From positions 1 through 64,000 of the forward strand of contig JASLDW010000018.1 in the NCBI GenBank assembly GCA_030151365.1: a stretch of 64,000 bases of DNA, read 5' to 3'. Origin of the DNA: Lysobacter sp. (GTDB lineage: Bacteria > Pseudomonadota > Gammaproteobacteria > Xanthomonadales > Xanthomonadaceae). Position 1 is the stretch's first letter, and the number at the start of each line of letters is the position of its first letter. Both the position numbers and the translations under genes were made by a program. Shown here piece by piece: positions 28,278-39,550 of this stretch. The notes below the pieces were generated by a model. That model saw only the letters and a list, made by a program, of their open reading frames with translations. It had not been told where the DNA came from and searched no databases.

Positions 28278-28825
28278 AGACACTTTCTCCAGGTGCGGTG
28301 CGAATCCGTCCCAATGAATCGGGCGCGGCGCTGATCGTCGTCCTCCTGCTGCTCATCATCGTGACCCTGCTCGGGCTGGCGGCGATGCGCGGCGCCATCT
28401 TGCAGGAACGCATGGCCGCCAGTACCGCCGGACGCGCCGCTGCATTCCAGGTGGCGGAGGCGGGGTTGCGTCAGGCCGAAATCATCGTGCGCGATGGCAA
28501 CATCAAGATCACCAACACCGGCTGCGCCAATGGCCTCTGCCAGATGCCGATGCCGAATACCGATCCGGCCTGGATGGCAAACGGATTCTGGACGAGAGGC
28601 AGCGGCTATCGCTCGGGATCGGTCGTGGAGACCAGCTTCGGGGACGTGACGCCGAAATTCGTGATCGAGGACTTCGGCCAGTCGACCAACAATTCCGCTC
28701 AGAAGTGCGTGGATTTGTCCAAGGGCTGCATCACTTCGACGGTGCAGAACGTTTATCGCATCACTTCCTATGCCTCCATGCCCAGCGGGGCCGAGGTGAT
28801 CGTTCAATCGCTGTATCGGCGCTGA
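28274..28825 (+). CDS. pilX: Type IV minor pilin PilX
   Basis: 183 residues. The N-terminal helix ESGAALIVVLLLLIIVTLLGLAAMR has the glycine cleavage site but no +5 glutamate, as is common in PilX/GspK-type subunits that cap the tip. FQVAEAGLRQAE follows, the PilX family signature. Two cysteine pairs occur (CANGLC, CVDLSKGC). It overlaps pilW by 4 bp and ends 11 bp before pilY1. Confidence 0.92.
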   Translation: MKTLSPGAVRIRPNESGAALIVVLLLLIIVTLLGLAAMRGAILQERMAASTAGRAAAFQVAEAGLRQAEIIVRDGNIKITNTGCANGLCQMPMPNTDPAWMANGFWTRGSGYRSGSVVETSFGDVTPKFVIEDFGQSTNNSAQKCVDLSKGCITSTVQNVYRITSYASMPSGAEVIVQSLYRR

Positions 28826-28836
28826 CGGAGCGCGCT

Positions 28837-31800
28837 ATGAAGACCATGCCCAAGAAAGTGTCTCTCCTGGATCGAGTTCGCGTTGCCGCGGCCACCGCGG
28901 CGATGACGCTGGTCGCATTGCCGGTGAACGCGGCGACAACCTCGTCATTCCCGCAAAACCCGTTGCTGACGGGCGGCAATGCCGTTCCGCCGAACATCCT
29001 GCTGATCCTCGACGACTCGGGTTCGATGTCGGGTGGCTGGATGCCCGCCTATCGCGCGCCGCCTTTGACGCCGTTCCCGACGGACAAAAGCAGCTTGGGC
29101 GACAACGTCACCGATCGCTCGTATGTCAGCAATACGATCTATTACGACCCGCGCATCACCTACCAGCCCTGGCGCACCGCCAGTACCGATTTGACCGTGC
29201 GCCTGGGGCAGGCGAATTTCAGGAATGTCGCCAGCAGCGATACCAGCCCGACGCCTATTCCGATCGATCTCGACCTTGTCGGGTCGAGCAATTCGTATTT
29301 CTACGTGCCGAACGTGGCCGATCCGGGCACGATCACCAGCAATTACGACAAATACAGAATCGGTTCCTCGAACTCCGCGGACAGCGTCAATGGGGGCGCG
29401 GTCCAGAAACAGCGGCTCACCACGCTGCCAGGGGGGACGATCCCGGCGCTGAATGCATCAACGACTACGGTCATCTCCAAGTCGTCATGCACAGCCGTGT
29501 CGACCGGTTCCCCGGAGACATTGGCCATCGCCATCGCCGGTGGCGGGAAAAACGCCGATTTGTACGTTTATTCGAGCAGTGGTTGCACTTTGGGTCTGCT
29601 GGCTTCGGATACGTCGAATGGGGACCCCAAGACGGCTACTTTGTCGTTTCCGCCCGCAACCGTCTATTTCCAGGTCATCAATTCCTCCACGAAAAGCAAG
29701 ACGAATGCCATCGCTTGGTCGGCGGTTGCGACAAGCTGGACCAATGCGACGCCTTCCGGACGCAGCCAGGCCGACGAATTGCAGAATTTCGCGAACTGGT
29801 ACCAATACCACCGCACGCGCAACAAGATGGCCAAGGCCGGCGCCTCGGAGGCCTTTGGTCGACTCGGGAAGACATACCGGGTCGGTTTCGACACGATCTG
29901 GAATGGCGGCGGCACCACGACGGGTTCCATGCCGCAATACCCGATTCCGGTGGGCACGGACGACGGCCTGTTCGAAGACAAGAGCGGGGTCACCAACCGC
30001 ACGGATTTCTACAGGCAATTGCAATCCGCCGGCGCCAGCGGAAACACGCCACTGAAAGGCGCGCTGCAGCGAGCCGGTCGTTACTTCAGCGTGCCCGCGA
30101 CCACCAGCACCACCAATCCCTTGACCGGGGTCACCACCACGACGCAGAACCTCAACAGCCCGTGGCGCGACAGCAGCGGCAACGAACTGACCTGCCGCCA
30201 GAACTACGCGATCCTCACCACGGACGGCTACTGGAACAACACGAGCGGCTTCGTTTCCACCGCGATCAACACGTACTCGGATGGATCGACGGCGGGTGAT
30301 GGCAGGGGGAATGTCGACGCCGGCACGGGATACCCGTACCAGGACGTCTACGCCACCGGTGCGACGGGATACACCGCGACCCTGGCGGACGTGGCCTATT
30401 ACTACTGGAAGAACGACGCGCGCACGGACATGACCAACAATGTCCGCACCAGTGCGGATGATCCGGCGAGCTGGCAGCACATGGTCACCTTCGGCGTGTC
30501 GATCGGCCAGCAGGGAACACTGAATCCCAACAACCCGGTTCCCGCCACGGGCTGGCCGGATCCGACGCCAACCGAAGACGCGACCCGAATCGACGATCTC
30601 TGGCACGCCTCCATCAATGGCCACGGCAAGTTCGTGGTGGCATCGAATACCGACAAGTTCGCGACGGCGCTGACCAACGCACTGGCAACCATCGATTCAC
30701 GCACGGCATCCGGTTCCAACATTGCCTCCAGCTCCACCAAGACCGATACCGCGACGCTGACATTCGTTGCGGGATTCACCTCAGGAAGCTGGGTCGGCGA
30801 CATGATCGCCAGTCCCTTCAACGCCGCGTTGACGGGTGTTTCGGATACGCCGCGTTGGCAGTTGTCCACGACGTTCGGTTCTGGTGGGGTCAACCAGGAC
30901 TTCAAGAACCGCACCGTGCTGACCAGCAAGGGCGCGACGGCCGCACTTTTCGACAGCAACGTGTCGAATTCGTCCGATTTCGCGGCGCGATCGGGGCAAT
31001 CCGATGCCGTGACCGCGATCGACAACATCGCTTACCTGCGGGGCGACCAGAGCAAGGAAATCGGGCAGACCGGCGGGACCTTGCGCAAGCGCGCCTGGCC
31101 GATCGGCGATATCGTGGATTCTTCGCCTGCCTATTCGGAAGACACCAACACGGTCTACATCGGCGCGAATGACGGCATGCTGCACGGGATCGACAGCAAT
31201 ACCGGAAAAGTGCTGTTTTCGTACGTGCCGAAGGGCCTGGACTTCACCTCCATGGCCAGCCTGAGCGCGACGGCCTACGACCACCACTATTTCGTGGATG
31301 GCCAGATCGATGTCATCTCGCGAGCCAACCAGGGCAACGGCAAGAACATCCTCGTCGGGGCGCTGGGGCGGGGCGGGCGCGGCGTCTTCGCGCTGGATGT
31401 GACCAATCCCGGTTCGATGGGAACCTCGAACGTGTTGTGGGACAACACGACCCAGAATGCCGCGACCGATTCGGACATGGGCTATGTCCTTGCCCCGATC
31501 CGGATTCGCAAGGGCAATGGCGGCAAGACCTATGCGTTCGTGGCGAACGGCATCGACAGCGCGAACGGTTCGGCCGTGCTCTATGTGTACGAGCTGGACG
31601 CGAACGGGGGCATTGTTGGCGGTGCACCCCACAAGCTGGTCGCCGATGCCGGCGGAAGCGGAAGTACGAACGGGCTGATGTCGCTGGGCATGGCCGATCT
31701 CAATGGCGACGGCTTGGTCGACGTGGTGTATGGCGGAGACCTGAACGGAAATGTCTGGCGTTGGGACTTCACGGGAACCAGCGTTCCCAGCACGCGTGTC

Positions 31801-32451
31801 CACTTGTTCCAGGCCACGGATTCCGCCAGCAAGGCACAGCCGATTACCGGCGGCTTGGCGGTCGCCATGGACAGCAACGGCCAGCTTTTCGTCGGCTTCG
31901 GCACCGGCAGGTTCATTTCCCTGTCCGATGTTCCCGGCAATGCAGGCTATGTGAGCCAGACCCAGAGCGTTTACGGACTGATTGACGCAGGCGTGCCGAT
32001 CGGGCTGCGAGACCAGCTCCAAAGCCGGAGCATTGCGTCGACCGGCTTGGATGCGAACGGCAACCAGACCAGGACGTTCCAGAGCCAGGCCGCGCTGACC
32101 GCGGGCAAGAAGGGCTGGTACATGGATCTTCCCGCGCCCGAGCGTGTCATCACTGCGCCGACCATCCTGAGCAGCGGCGACATGTACTGGAGTTCGGTCA
32201 ACCCGGCAACGGGAAGCAATTGCTCGAGCGCGATGGGAACGGGCTTCGTGAACCACATCAGCGTGTTCACCGGAACCAACGGAGGCTCCGTTGGCGTATC
32301 GACGGGCATGCCCACCGAGGTCAACGTGACGAGCAAATTGGCGACGGTCGGCACGGGTGATGGCCTGAAGACCCAAAGCGGAGGCATTCCTCCTCCATCG
32401 GGTGGCCTGCCAAGTCGCGTGAATTGGCGCGAAATCGTTCCGAACAACTGA
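28837..32451 (+). CDS. pilY1: Type IV pilus tip adhesin/biogenesis factor PilY1
   Basis: 1204 residues. Signal peptide to about residue 32; a von Willebrand A-like region opening with ILLILDDSGSMSG, whose MIDAS motif is Asp59-x-Ser61-x-Ser63; and a C-terminal PilC/PilY1 beta-propeller (about 740-1150, IVDSSPAYSEDTNTVYIGANDG, LVGALGRGGRGVFALDVTNP). A calcium loop DLNGDGLVD lies at residues 954-962, equivalent to the one known in Pseudomonas PilY1. PilY1 sits at the pilus tip, promotes extension and senses surfaces. GGAG precedes the ATG at 28837. Followed by pilE. Confidence 0.95.
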   Translation: MKTMPKKVSLLDRVRVAAATAAMTLVALPVNAATTSSFPQNPLLTGGNAVPPNILLILDDSGSMSGGWMPAYRAPPLTPFPTDKSSLGDNVTDRSYVSNTIYYDPRITYQPWRTASTDLTVRLGQANFRNVASSDTSPTPIPIDLDLVGSSNSYFYVPNVADPGTITSNYDKYRIGSSNSADSVNGGAVQKQRLTTLPGGTIPALNASTTTVISKSSCTAVSTGSPETLAIAIAGGGKNADLYVYSSSGCTLGLLASDTSNGDPKTATLSFPPATVYFQVINSSTKSKTNAIAWSAVATSWTNATPSGRSQADELQNFANWYQYHRTRNKMAKAGASEAFGRLGKTYRVGFDTIWNGGGTTTGSMPQYPIPVGTDDGLFEDKSGVTNRTDFYRQLQSAGASGNTPLKGALQRAGRYFSVPATTSTTNPLTGVTTTTQNLNSPWRDSSGNELTCRQNYAILTTDGYWNNTSGFVSTAINTYSDGSTAGDGRGNVDAGTGYPYQDVYATGATGYTATLADVAYYYWKNDARTDMTNNVRTSADDPASWQHMVTFGVSIGQQGTLNPNNPVPATGWPDPTPTEDATRIDDLWHASINGHGKFVVASNTDKFATALTNALATIDSRTASGSNIASSSTKTDTATLTFVAGFTSGSWVGDMIASPFNAALTGVSDTPRWQLSTTFGSGGVNQDFKNRTVLTSKGATAALFDSNVSNSSDFAARSGQSDAVTAIDNIAYLRGDQSKEIGQTGGTLRKRAWPIGDIVDSSPAYSEDTNTVYIGANDGMLHGIDSNTGKVLFSYVPKGLDFTSMASLSATAYDHHYFVDGQIDVISRANQGNGKNILVGALGRGGRGVFALDVTNPGSMGTSNVLWDNTTQNAATDSDMGYVLAPIRIRKGNGGKTYAFVANGIDSANGSAVLYVYELDANGGIVGGAPHKLVADAGGSGSTNGLMSLGMADLNGDGLVDVVYGGDLNGNVWRWDFTGTSVPSTRVHLFQATDSASKAQPITGGLAVAMDSNGQLFVGFGTGRFISLSDVPGNAGYVSQTQSVYGLIDAGVPIGLRDQLQSRSIASTGLDANGNQTRTFQSQAALTAGKKGWYMDLPAPERVITAPTILSSGDMYWSSVNPATGSNCSSAMGTGFVNHISVFTGTNGGSVGVSTGMPTEVNVTSKLATVGTGDGLKTQSGGIPPPSGGLPSRVNWREIVPNN

Positions 32452-32464
32452 TGGAGCCGTGCAC

Positions 32465-32887
32465 GTGAATCATCGAAACCTGAAAAACTCCGGCTTCACC
32501 CTGATCGAGCTGATGATCGTCGTGGCGGTCATCGCGATCCTGGCGGGAGTCGCCTATCCCAGTTACGTCGAGCACATCAAGAAAACCCGGCGTGCCGCGG
32601 GCGCCGCGTGCCTGCTGGAAAAGGCGCAATTCATGGAGCGCTACTACACGACGTACATGACCTACGTGGGCGCAGTGCCGCCAGATGGCGGATGCGGCGC
32701 CGACTTGCAGAATTTCTATCGGATTGCTCCGGTTGCTGCGGCCACCACTCCCACGACTTACACCCTGACCGCGACCGCCATCGGTTCGCAGGCAGCTGAC
32801 AGCAAGTGCGGTGACTTGAGCATCGACCAGAAGGGGACCAAATCGGTCAGTGGGGACAATTCGGCAACGCCATCGCTGTGCTTCTGA
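32465..32887 (+). CDS. pilE: Type IV pilin PilE
   Basis: 140 residues from a GTG at 32465 (GGAG eight bases upstream; a GTG at 32459 is too close to it). Leader ending NSG, then FTLIELMIVVAVIAILAGVAYPSY, a classical type IVa pilin N-terminus with +5 glutamate. Four cysteines in the C-terminal domain. As the last gene after pilY1 it corresponds to PilE of the tip complex rather than to the major pilin PilA. tRNA-Asn follows 53 bp later. Confidence 0.92.
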   Translation: MNHRNLKNSGFTLIELMIVVAVIAILAGVAYPSYVEHIKKTRRAAGAACLLEKAQFMERYYTTYMTYVGAVPPDGGCGADLQNFYRIAPVAAATTPTTYTLTATAIGSQAADSKCGDLSIDQKGTKSVSGDNSATPSLCF

Positions 32888-32902
32888 AATGACCCTGCTT
32901 GC

Positions 32903-32931
32903 TTGACCGGTTTGGGTAGACCGAATATCCT
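32903..32931 (+). promoter_or_regulatory. Promoter of tRNA-Asn
   Basis: TTGACC (32903-32908), 17-base spacer, TATCCT (32926-32931). Predicted start near 32938, directly before the tRNA. Confidence 0.75.
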
Positions 32932-32940
32932 ATTGCGCCC

Positions 32941-33017
32941 GCCCGAATAGCTCAGCCGGTTAGAGCACTTGACTGTTAATCAGGGGGTCGTTGGTTCGAG
33001 TCCAACTTCGGGCGCCA
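32941..33017 (+). tRNA. tRNA-Asn (GTT)
   Basis: 77 bases. Acceptor arms GCCCGAA and TTCGGGC pair fully; discriminator G and an encoded CCA end it. The anticodon loop CTGTTAA carries GTT at 32975-32977; the T-arm is GTTGG-TTCGAGT-CCAAC. A terminator hairpin follows. Confidence 0.97.
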
Positions 33018-33030
33018 TGTTTTGAAGCAC

Positions 33031-33064
33031 AAGGCCTGCGGTTTCCGCGGGCCTTGCTGCTTTT
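33031..33064 (+). terminator. Terminator after tRNA-Asn
   Basis: AAGGCCTGCGG-TTT-CCGCGGGCCTT forms an 11-bp stem (one G-T pair) followed by GCTGCTTTT. The convergent FimT gene ends 6 bp away and may use the same hairpin. Confidence 0.75.
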
Positions 33065-33069
33065 GGGCC

Positions 33070-33618
33070 TCAGCTGGCGCAAGGCGCGGTTCCGGTCGTG
33101 CGCTCCACTCGCACGCGTCCTGCGTTGTTCACCACCAGCGCCCCATAGGCCTGGCCATCGAGGCAGGCGGTGATGGTGGCATTGCTGCCGTAACTGAAGC
33201 CCGAGGGCAGGTAGCGCAGGGCGGGCCGGCCATCGCTGGAACGCAGCTGCAGGCCGGCAGTGCGCGGCGCCTGGCGGGTGCCGAGGATCTGCTCGCCGGC
33301 GTCCAGGCGGCGATCGTTGTTGCCGTCCACGAAGACCAGCCAGCCTTCGCTCCAGTCGCCGTCGTCCATGCAGGCCATGGCATTTCGACTGGGGCAGGCC
33401 GTGACCGCCTTGCCTCGCGAGATCGCCGCCATGCGGGCGAGGGCGAGATCGCTGGTGAGCGCGTTCAGCGCGGCGCTGGCACGGTGCCTGTGGAGCAGGC
33501 GGTTGATGCCGGGGCCACCGATGCCGGCAATGAGGGTGACGATCGCCAGGCTCGCGATCAGTTCGATCAGGGTGAAGCCGCTCTGCGATCCGCGCATGTG
33601 CATCGTCCGTGTGGGCAT
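33070..33618 (-). CDS. fimT: FimT-type pseudopilin with a GRxR tail motif
   Basis: 182 residues. Prepilin leader ending SQSG (cleavage after Gly14), then [20 protein letters not shown] and a GspH/FimT domain with a cysteine-pair pattern ([10 protein letters not shown]; a further CLDG). Near the C-terminus [11 protein letters not shown] contains GRVR (167-170), matching the GRxR motif reported for DNA-binding FimT proteins in natural transformation. It is a separate single gene, convergent to tRNA-Asn and divergent from uvrB. The ATG at 33618 has GAGG eight bases upstream; an ATG at 33624 is also in frame. Confidence 0.85.
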   Translation of the reverse strand: MPTRTMHMRGSQSGFTLIELIASLAIVTLIAGIGGPGINRLLHRHRASAALNALTSDLALARMAAISRGKAVTACPSRNAMACMDDGDWSEGWLVFVDGNNDRRLDAGEQILGTRQAPRTAGLQLRSSDGRPALRYLPSGFSYGSNATITACLDGQAYGALVVNNAGRVRVERTTGTAPCAS

Positions 33619-33759
33619 GGACATAGCCTCGTCCGCATGGGCCGCGACTGCTGCCAGTTCCTGACCCGCTGCCATGTCAGGATTCGCTCCGTCTCGGTGT
33701 GGGCGACGCGCTCCCCTACACTGGTTGATCCCCCACGTCCGCGGCCCCATTTACTCCCC

Positions 33760-35787
<2,028 letters not shown>

Positions 35788-35805
35788 GCCGGCAGGCGCC
35801 CCGGC

Positions 35806-35834
35806 TTGAGGGAACCGCTCCGGTTCTCTATACT
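35806..35834 (+). promoter_or_regulatory. Promoter of tRNA-Val
   Basis: TTGAGG (35806-35811), 17-base spacer, TATACT (35829-35834). The tRNA starts 21 bases downstream. Confidence 0.78.
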
Positions 35835-35855
35835 GTGCGGCTCGCACTACCCAAT

Positions 35856-35930
35856 GGGCGGTTAGCTCAGCGGTAGAGCACTACCTTGACATGGTAGGGG
35901 TCACAGGTTCGAACCCTGTACCGCCCACCA
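35856..35930 (+). tRNA. tRNA-Val (GAC)
   Basis: 75 bases. Acceptor arms GGGCGGT and ACCGCCC pair; discriminator A plus encoded CCA. The anticodon loop TTGACAT carries GAC at 35888-35890; the T-arm is ACAGG-TTCGAAC-CCTGT. Confidence 0.97.
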
Positions 35931-35984
35931 GAATCGACCGACAGGGGTGGATTCCGGATCGGGCCATTGGCCAGTGCGACATGA

Positions 35985-36014
35985 CGAAAGCCGTCCCTTG
36001 CGGGCGGCTTTTTC
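35985..36014 (+). terminator. Terminator after tRNA-Val
   Basis: AAGCCGTCC-CTTGC-GGGCGGCTT, a 9-bp stem with one G-T pair, followed by TTT. It lies 57 bp after the tRNA and ends the uvrB/tRNA-Val stretch. Confidence 0.75.
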
Positions 36015-36149
36015 GTTTCCGGACCGGTGCTCGGCCGATTCCCCGTTTGGTGGCTTGGCGGGTCCAGGCGCGCCGGAATTGCCCGGTTTGCATGACGCCG
36101 GTGCTGCACTGCGGTAGTCTGGCAGACCGATTTCCTGCATGTTTCCGTC

Positions 36150-38921
36150 GTGACCGAACAACAGCACCCCGCCGAACCCAGCCATTACGACCGCAGCCTT
36201 TACGAGCCCGCTCTGGTCGAATCCGCCGCCCAGCGGTTCTGGGAATCGCGGCGTGCCTACGAGGTGACGGAACCGTCCTCGGAAAAAGACGCCGGCAAGC
36301 CCAAGTACTACTGCCTATCGATGCTGCCCTATCCGTCGGGGGCGCTGCACGTCGGCCACGTCCGCAACTACACCATCGGCGACGTCATCAGCCGCCACAA
36401 GCGCATGACCGGCTTCAACGTGCTGCAGCCGATGGGCTGGGACGCCTTCGGCCTGCCTGCCGAGAACGCTGCAATCAAGAACAAAACCGCGCCGGCCAAG
36501 TGGACCTACGCCAACATCGATCACATGCGCGCCCAGCTCAAGAGCATGGGTTACGCGATCGACTGGTCGCGCGAATTCGCCACCTGCCGTCCCGACTATT
36601 ACGTCCATGAACAGCGGATGTTCACCCGGCTGATGAAGCAGGGCATCGCCTATCGCAAGAACGCGGTGGTGAACTGGGACCCGGTCGACCAGACCGTGCT
36701 CGCCAACGAGCAGGTGATCGATGGTCGCGGCTGGCGCACCGGTGCGGTCGTCGAGAAGCGCGAGATCCCGCAGTGGTTCCTGCGCATCACCGATTACGCG
36801 CAGCAGTTGCTCGATGGCCTGGACGAACTGCCGGGCTGGCCGGATTCGGTCAAGACCATGCAGCGCAACTGGATCGGCCGCAGCGAAGGCCTGGAAATCC
36901 AGTTCCGCGTCGATGGCGAGGTCGAGCCGCTGACGGTGTTCACCACGCGTCCCGACACCCTGATGGGCGTGACCTTCATCAGCATCGCCGGCGAGCATCC
37001 GCTGGCGAAGAAGGCCGCGGAGAACAATCCGGAGCTCGCCGCCTTCATCGCCGACCTCAAGCAGGGCGGCGTCTCCGAAGCCGAGCTCGAGACGCAGGAA
37101 AAGCGTGGCATGGCCACCGGCCAGTGGGCGATCCACCCGGTCACCGGCGAGGACGTGCCGGTCTACGTCGCCAACTTCGTGCTCATGGGGTACGGCACCG
37201 GTGCGGTGATGGCGGTGCCGGCGCACGACCAGCGCGACTGGGAGTTCGCCAAGGCCTACGGCCTGCCGATCAAGCCGGTGGTGGTGCCGCTGCCGGTGCG
37301 CGATGCGCTGGAGGAAATCTCCACGCACGAACAGAAGCATTCGGACGTGATGCAGGCGGCGCTCGGCGCGCAGACCGCGCTCGACGTCTACGAAAATGAT
37401 GCCGCGGTGCAGGTCGTTTCCGACTATTTGCGTTCGATCAACGACGACGGCGCGGCGACCGAACGCGGTTGGCTGATCAATTCCGGCGATCTGAACGGCA
37501 TGGACTACGACCAGGCCTTCGCCGCGTTGGCGCGGATGTTCGAAGCCGACGGCCGCGGTGCTCGCCGCGTGAATTTCCGCCTGCGCGACTGGGGCGTGTC
37601 TCGCCAGCGCTACTGGGGCTGCCCGATCCCGGTGATCTATTGCGCCAAGTGCGGCGCATTGCCGGTGCCGGACGACCAGCTGCCGGTGGTGCTGCCGGAA
37701 GACGTCGAGTTCATGGGTACCGGCTCGCCGATCAAGGCCGATCCCGAATGGCGCAAGACGACCTGCCCGCAGTGCGGCGGTGCCGCCGAGCGCGAGACCG
37801 ACACCTTCGACACCTTCATGGAGTCGAGCTGGTATTACGCGCGCTACACCTCGCCGGGCGCGAAGGACATGGTGGACGCGCGTGCCAACTACTGGCTGCC
37901 GGTGGACATGTACATCGGCGGCATCGAGCACGCCATCCTCCACCTGCTGTATTTCCGCTTCTTCCACAAGCTGATGCGCGACCAGGGCATGGTGGCCAGC
38001 GACGAGCCGGTGGTTCACCAGTTGAGCCAGGGCATGGTGATCGCCGAGACCTTCTATCGCGACAACGGCGATGGTTCGAAGGAATGGATCAATCCCGTCG
38101 ATGTCGAGCTGGAGCGCGACGAGCGCGCGCGCATCGTCGGGGCGACGCTGAAGTCGGACGGCAAGCCGGTCCGGATTGGCGGCACGGAGAAGATGTCGAA
38201 GTCGAAGAACAACGGCGTCGATCCGCAGGTGCTGGTCGGGCAGTACGGCGCCGACACGGTCCGCCTGTTTTCGATGTTCGCGGCGCCGCCGGAGCAGTCG
38301 CTGGAATGGAGCGAGGCCGGCGTCGAAGGCATGAGCCGCTTCCTGCGCCGCGTATGGCGCGAGGTGCACCGCCATGTCGAAGGACCGGATCATCCCGAGC
38401 TCGATGCAACGCAGTTGAACGATGCCCAGCGCACGTTGCGTCGCCAGGTGCACGAAACCATCGCCAAGGTCGGCGACGACTACGGCCGCCGCCACAGCTT
38501 CAACACCGCGATCGCCGCGTTGATGGAGTTGCTCAACGCGATCTCGCGTTATGACGACAACAGCCCGCAAGGTCGCGCCGTATGGCACGAGGCGCTCGAT
38601 GCGCTGGTGCTGATGCTCAATCCGGTCACGCCGCACATCAGCCACGCGCTGTGGCAGGCGCTGGGCCATCCGGAAACGGTGCTGGAAGACGTGCCGTTCC
38701 CGCAGGCCGACCCGGGCGCGCTGGTCCGCACCAGCGTGACGCTGGCGGTGCAGGTCAACGGCAAGCTGCGCGGCACCGTCGAGATGGCGGTCGATGCCAC
38801 GCGCGAGGCGATCGAGGCCGCGGCGATGGCGGAGCCGAACACCGCGAAGTTCCTCGAAGGCCAGACCGTCCGCAAGGTCATCGTGGTGCCGGGGAAGATC
38901 GTCAACATCGTCGTCGGCTGA
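36150..38921 (+). CDS. leuS: Leucyl-tRNA synthetase
   Basis: LeuS charges tRNA-Leu in the cytoplasm. 923 residues, somewhat longer than E. coli LeuS because of an N-terminal extension and editing-domain insertions. Class I motifs: HVGH (67-70, the HIGH motif) in [18 protein letters not shown] and KMSKS (681-685). The editing domain holds [12 protein letters not shown]; a zinc-knuckle-like [14 protein letters not shown] lies before the KMSKS region; the C-terminal anticodon domain follows. The GTG at 36150 is chosen because no better start precedes the conserved YEP region. Heads the leuS-lptE-holA-nadD-rsfS-rlmH cluster. Confidence 0.98.
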   Translation: MTEQQHPAEPSHYDRSLYEPALVESAAQRFWESRRAYEVTEPSSEKDAGKPKYYCLSMLPYPSGALHVGHVRNYTIGDVISRHKRMTGFNVLQPMGWDAFGLPAENAAIKNKTAPAKWTYANIDHMRAQLKSMGYAIDWSREFATCRPDYYVHEQRMFTRLMKQGIAYRKNAVVNWDPVDQTVLANEQVIDGRGWRTGAVVEKREIPQWFLRITDYAQQLLDGLDELPGWPDSVKTMQRNWIGRSEGLEIQFRVDGEVEPLTVFTTRPDTLMGVTFISIAGEHPLAKKAAENNPELAAFIADLKQGGVSEAELETQEKRGMATGQWAIHPVTGEDVPVYVANFVLMGYGTGAVMAVPAHDQRDWEFAKAYGLPIKPVVVPLPVRDALEEISTHEQKHSDVMQAALGAQTALDVYENDAAVQVVSDYLRSINDDGAATERGWLINSGDLNGMDYDQAFAALARMFEADGRGARRVNFRLRDWGVSRQRYWGCPIPVIYCAKCGALPVPDDQLPVVLPEDVEFMGTGSPIKADPEWRKTTCPQCGGAAERETDTFDTFMESSWYYARYTSPGAKDMVDARANYWLPVDMYIGGIEHAILHLLYFRFFHKLMRDQGMVASDEPVVHQLSQGMVIAETFYRDNGDGSKEWINPVDVELERDERARIVGATLKSDGKPVRIGGTEKMSKSKNNGVDPQVLVGQYGADTVRLFSMFAAPPEQSLEWSEAGVEGMSRFLRRVWREVHRHVEGPDHPELDATQLNDAQRTLRRQVHETIAKVGDDYGRRHSFNTAIAALMELLNAISRYDDNSPQGRAVWHEALDALVLMLNPVTPHISHALWQALGHPETVLEDVPFPQADPGALVRTSVTLAVQVNGKLRGTVEMAVDATREAIEAAAMAEPNTAKFLEGQTVRKVIVVPGKIVNIVVG

Positions 38922-38965
38922 GGCGGCCCCCGCGTGTGACGGGCCGGACAGCCGGCCCTCAGCCG
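38915..38965. other. Nested inverted repeat at the leuS-lptE junction
   Basis: CGGCTGAGG (including the leuS stop) pairs with CCTCAGCCG 33 bases on, and an inner GGGCCGG/CCGGCCC hairpin lies between. No T-run follows, so it could be an mRNA-processing or partial attenuation structure rather than a terminator. Confidence 0.4.
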
Positions 38966-39010
38966 CGGGCGCTACACTGGCGGCTCCGACCGCATCGCGA
39001 TCCCGAGCCC

Positions 39011-39529
39011 ATGAAGAAATCGGCTGTTTCCGTGTTCGTTGCCACCGTGCTTGCCCTGGCCCTGTCCGGATGCGGGTTCCACCTGCGCGATGCGGTGCAG
39101 TTGCCGTCCGACCTCGGCCCGGTGCGCGTCGTGAGCGCGGATCCCTACAGCCCGCTGGCGGAGATGCTGTCCGAGTCGATGACGCGCGCGGGCGCGGTCC
39201 CGGCCGATCCCAAGGAATCGGTGGGCGTGGCGACGCTGGAAGTGATTTCCGAGCGCTGGGGCGACATCCCGATCGCGCTCGACCAGTACGGTCGTGCCCA
39301 GGAGTTCAGCCTGCGCTATGCGGTGATCTTTGCCCTGCGCGGCGCCAACGGCAAGGACGTGGTGCCGCAACAGGCGATCGAACTCACCCGCGATTACGTC
39401 GCGCCCGCCGCCGATGCCGTCGGCAAGGCCAGCGAGCACGAATTGCTGGGGAAGGAAATGCGCCGCGACATGGCGGCGGCGGTGATGCGCCGGATCGACG
39501 CGGTCTCGCGCAAGATCAACCGTCAATAA
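39011..39529 (+). CDS. lptE: LPS-assembly lipoprotein LptE
   Basis: LptE plugs the LptD barrel in the outer membrane and helps insert lipopolysaccharide. 172 residues with a lipoprotein signal LALSGC (Cys21) followed at once by GFHLRD, the family hallmark (CGFHLRG-like). The start ATG at 39011 gives the full signal. Its position between leuS and holA is conserved in gammaproteobacteria. Confidence 0.94.
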   Translation: MKKSAVSVFVATVLALALSGCGFHLRDAVQLPSDLGPVRVVSADPYSPLAEMLSESMTRAGAVPADPKESVGVATLEVISERWGDIPIALDQYGRAQEFSLRYAVIFALRGANGKDVVPQQAIELTRDYVAPAADAVGKASEHELLGKEMRRDMAAAVMRRIDAVSRKINRQ

Positions 39530-39550
39530 CGGGCGCGCTGGCGAACGCGA

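Noticed and set aside
26208..32887. Type II secretion pseudopilin operon instead of type IV pili
   Set aside because: pilY1 and the PilV/PilW/PilX/PilE order are specific to type IV pili; no GspD/E/F genes are present.
32941..33017. tRNA-Asn as an integration site for a mobile element
   Set aside because: tRNA genes are common attachment sites, but no integrase, direct repeat of the tRNA end, or foreign block is present beside it; the neighbours are conserved pilin and uvrB genes.
36315..38669. 784-codon minus-strand frame opposite leuS
   Set aside because: Antisense of a certain gene, with shadow composition.
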